Assembly: GCA_030648815.1 (NCBI GenBank)
Contig: JAUSHA010000048.1
Coordinates: 1 to 7,018 of the forward strand
From: a bacterium
GTDB taxonomy: Bacteria; Patescibacteriota; Minisyncoccia; Minisyncoccales; MHMH01
Length of the DNA: 7,018 nucleotides
Direction: 5' to 3'
Below, one piece after another: positions 6,132 through 7,018 of the stretch; within the stretch, counting starts at the first letter, position 1, and each line of letters opens with the position of its first letter. The notes beneath the pieces are model-generated. The model was given only the letters and a program-made list of their open reading frames with translations, was not told where the DNA came from and did not search any database. The translations under genes and the position numbers were made by a program.

Positions 6132-7018
6132 ATGCCTAATGTTAATCTTAAAGAATTGTTAGAGCTCACCCGCAAGGCCCAGGCATCCGATCTGCATTTA
6201 TCTGCGGGGCATCTGCCTATTCTAAGAATTGACGGCAATTTGACGCCTTTAGCTAAAGAAAAGCCACTTTTACCGGAAGATACCGAGTCCTTAGCCCGGT
6301 CCTTAATGTCAGAAAGTTTGTACGCCAGATTACTGGCAGAAAAAGAAATTGATTTTTCTTATAATTTTGACAACAAGGCGAGGTTCAGAATCAATGCTTT
6401 CTTCCAGGGAGGCAATATTTCACTTGCCTTAAGATTAATTCCAAGCAAAATCAGAAGCATAGAGGAGTTGGGCCTGCCGCCGATTTTGCATGAATTCACG
6501 GGAGCCCAGCAAGGTTTTGTTTTGGTGACCGGCCCATCGGGGCAGGGCAAATCAACGACTTTAGCCGCTTTGATTGACGAGATTAATCATCAAAAGGCAG
6601 ATCATATTGTAACTATCGAGGATCCAATTGAATACCTTTTCGAAGACGATATGGCGGTTATTGACCAAAGAGAGGTTTATCAGGACACTTTAAGTTTTGC
6701 CAAAGCCCTGAAGTCAACTTTTCGCCAGGATCCGGACGTTATTATGGTCGGCGAAATGAGGGATCCGGAAACTATGGCTACCGCCATGACAGCGGCTGAA
6801 ACGGGGCACTTAGTTTTTGCTACATTGCATACCAATTCCGCTAGCCAGACCATTCATCGGATCGTTGATTCTTTTCCATCCGAACAGCAGAATCAAATAA
6901 GGTCGCAATTATCCACGTCTCTTCTCGGAGTTTTTTCACAAAGATTAATACCGAGAATCCGCGGGGGCCTTATTCCCGCATGCGAAGTTATGATTTCAAA
7001 TTCCGCAGTCGCTAACTT
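6132..7018 (+). CDS. pilT: Type IV pilus retraction ATPase PilT, 3' end cut by window edge
   Basis: PilT is the hexameric ATPase that disassembles the pilus and powers twitching, adhesion and DNA uptake. The frame is open from the ATG at 6132 to the window end (295 complete codons). About 50-75 residues are probably missing, given the usual 345-370. The N-terminus LLELTRKAQASDLHLSAGHLPILRIDGNL is typical. Walker A is GPSGQGKST (134-142), the Asp box TIEDPIEYLF (161-170), Walker B DPDVIMVGE (200-208) followed by MRDPET, and the His box GHLVFATLHTN (225-235). The PilT-type DSFPSEQQNQIRSQL (247-260) follows, then SQRLIPR. There is no tetracysteine site, unlike pilB. The glutamine in Walker A (GQGKS rather than GSGKS) and FFQGG where many PilT have a basic residue are minor oddities. 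The start three bases after the receiver gene lacks a Shine-Dalgarno sequence. Confidence 0.95.
   Translation, partial: MPNVNLKELLELTRKAQASDLHLSAGHLPILRIDGNLTPLAKEKPLLPEDTESLARSLMSESLYARLLAEKEIDFSYNFDNKARFRINAFFQGGNISLALRLIPSKIRSIEELGLPPILHEFTGAQQGFVLVTGPSGQGKSTTLAALIDEINHQKADHIVTIEDPIEYLFEDDMAVIDQREVYQDTLSFAKALKSTFRQDPDVIMVGEMRDPETMATAMTAAETGHLVFATLHTNSASQTIHRIVDSFPSEQQNQIRSQLSTSLLGVFSQRLIPRIRGGLIPACEVMISNSAVAN

Noticed and set aside
6359..6550. Minus-strand reading frame opposite pilT
   Set aside because: It lies opposite the conserved PilT Walker A region and shows no own motif or start signal.

Overview
The window looks like a piece of a Candidate Phyla Radiation (Patescibacteria) chromosome, most likely of the Parcubacteria type. 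This is inferred from gene content and style, not from a database match. The signs are a compact type IV pilus cluster in the order pilM-pilN-pilO-(PKD-domain protein)-pilB-receiver-pilT, short PilN and PilO proteins, few Shine-Dalgarno sequences, and very short gaps. TGA ends two of the genes, so the code is not the TGA=Gly code of Gracilibacteria/Absconditabacteria. All supported genes lie on the + strand.

Layout. Positions 1-534 hold the 3' part of a HAD-family sugar-phosphate phosphatase-like gene cut by the left edge. It overlaps by an ATGA junction a 104-codon gene for a ribosome hibernation (HPF/RaiA-like) protein (531-845). A 45-base gap with a promoter-like motif precedes the pilus cluster. 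The cluster runs pilM (891-1967), pilN (1980-2531), pilO (2535-3041), a 63-base gap filled by a strikingly regular palindromic element, a membrane-anchored PKD-domain protein (3105-4007), pilB (4025-5755), a stand-alone CheY-like receiver (5763-6128), and pilT (6132 to the right edge, 3' end missing).

How the genes work together. PilM (cytoplasmic, actin-like) should bind the N-terminal tail of PilN. PilN and PilO are single-pass membrane proteins that form the alignment platform. PilB powers pilus extension and PilT retraction. The receiver encoded between the two motors is placed to tune extension or retraction. The PKD protein sits where pilP would be in a classical pilMNOPQ operon and ends in a PilP-like GRKNPF motif. 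No secretin gene (pilQ) or pilin gene is in the window.

The most notable non-coding signals are two. First, a 57-base element at 3041-3097 folds on paper into a gapless three-way junction, and its CCCGCC/GGCGGG arms recur in the last codons of pilN. Second, two matching extended -10 motifs (TGnTATnAT) each lie exactly six bases before an ATG, at the HPF-like gene and at pilM, which suggests leaderless transcription. No RNA genes, CRISPR arrays or insertion sequences were seen, and no gene-free stretch exceeds 63 bases.
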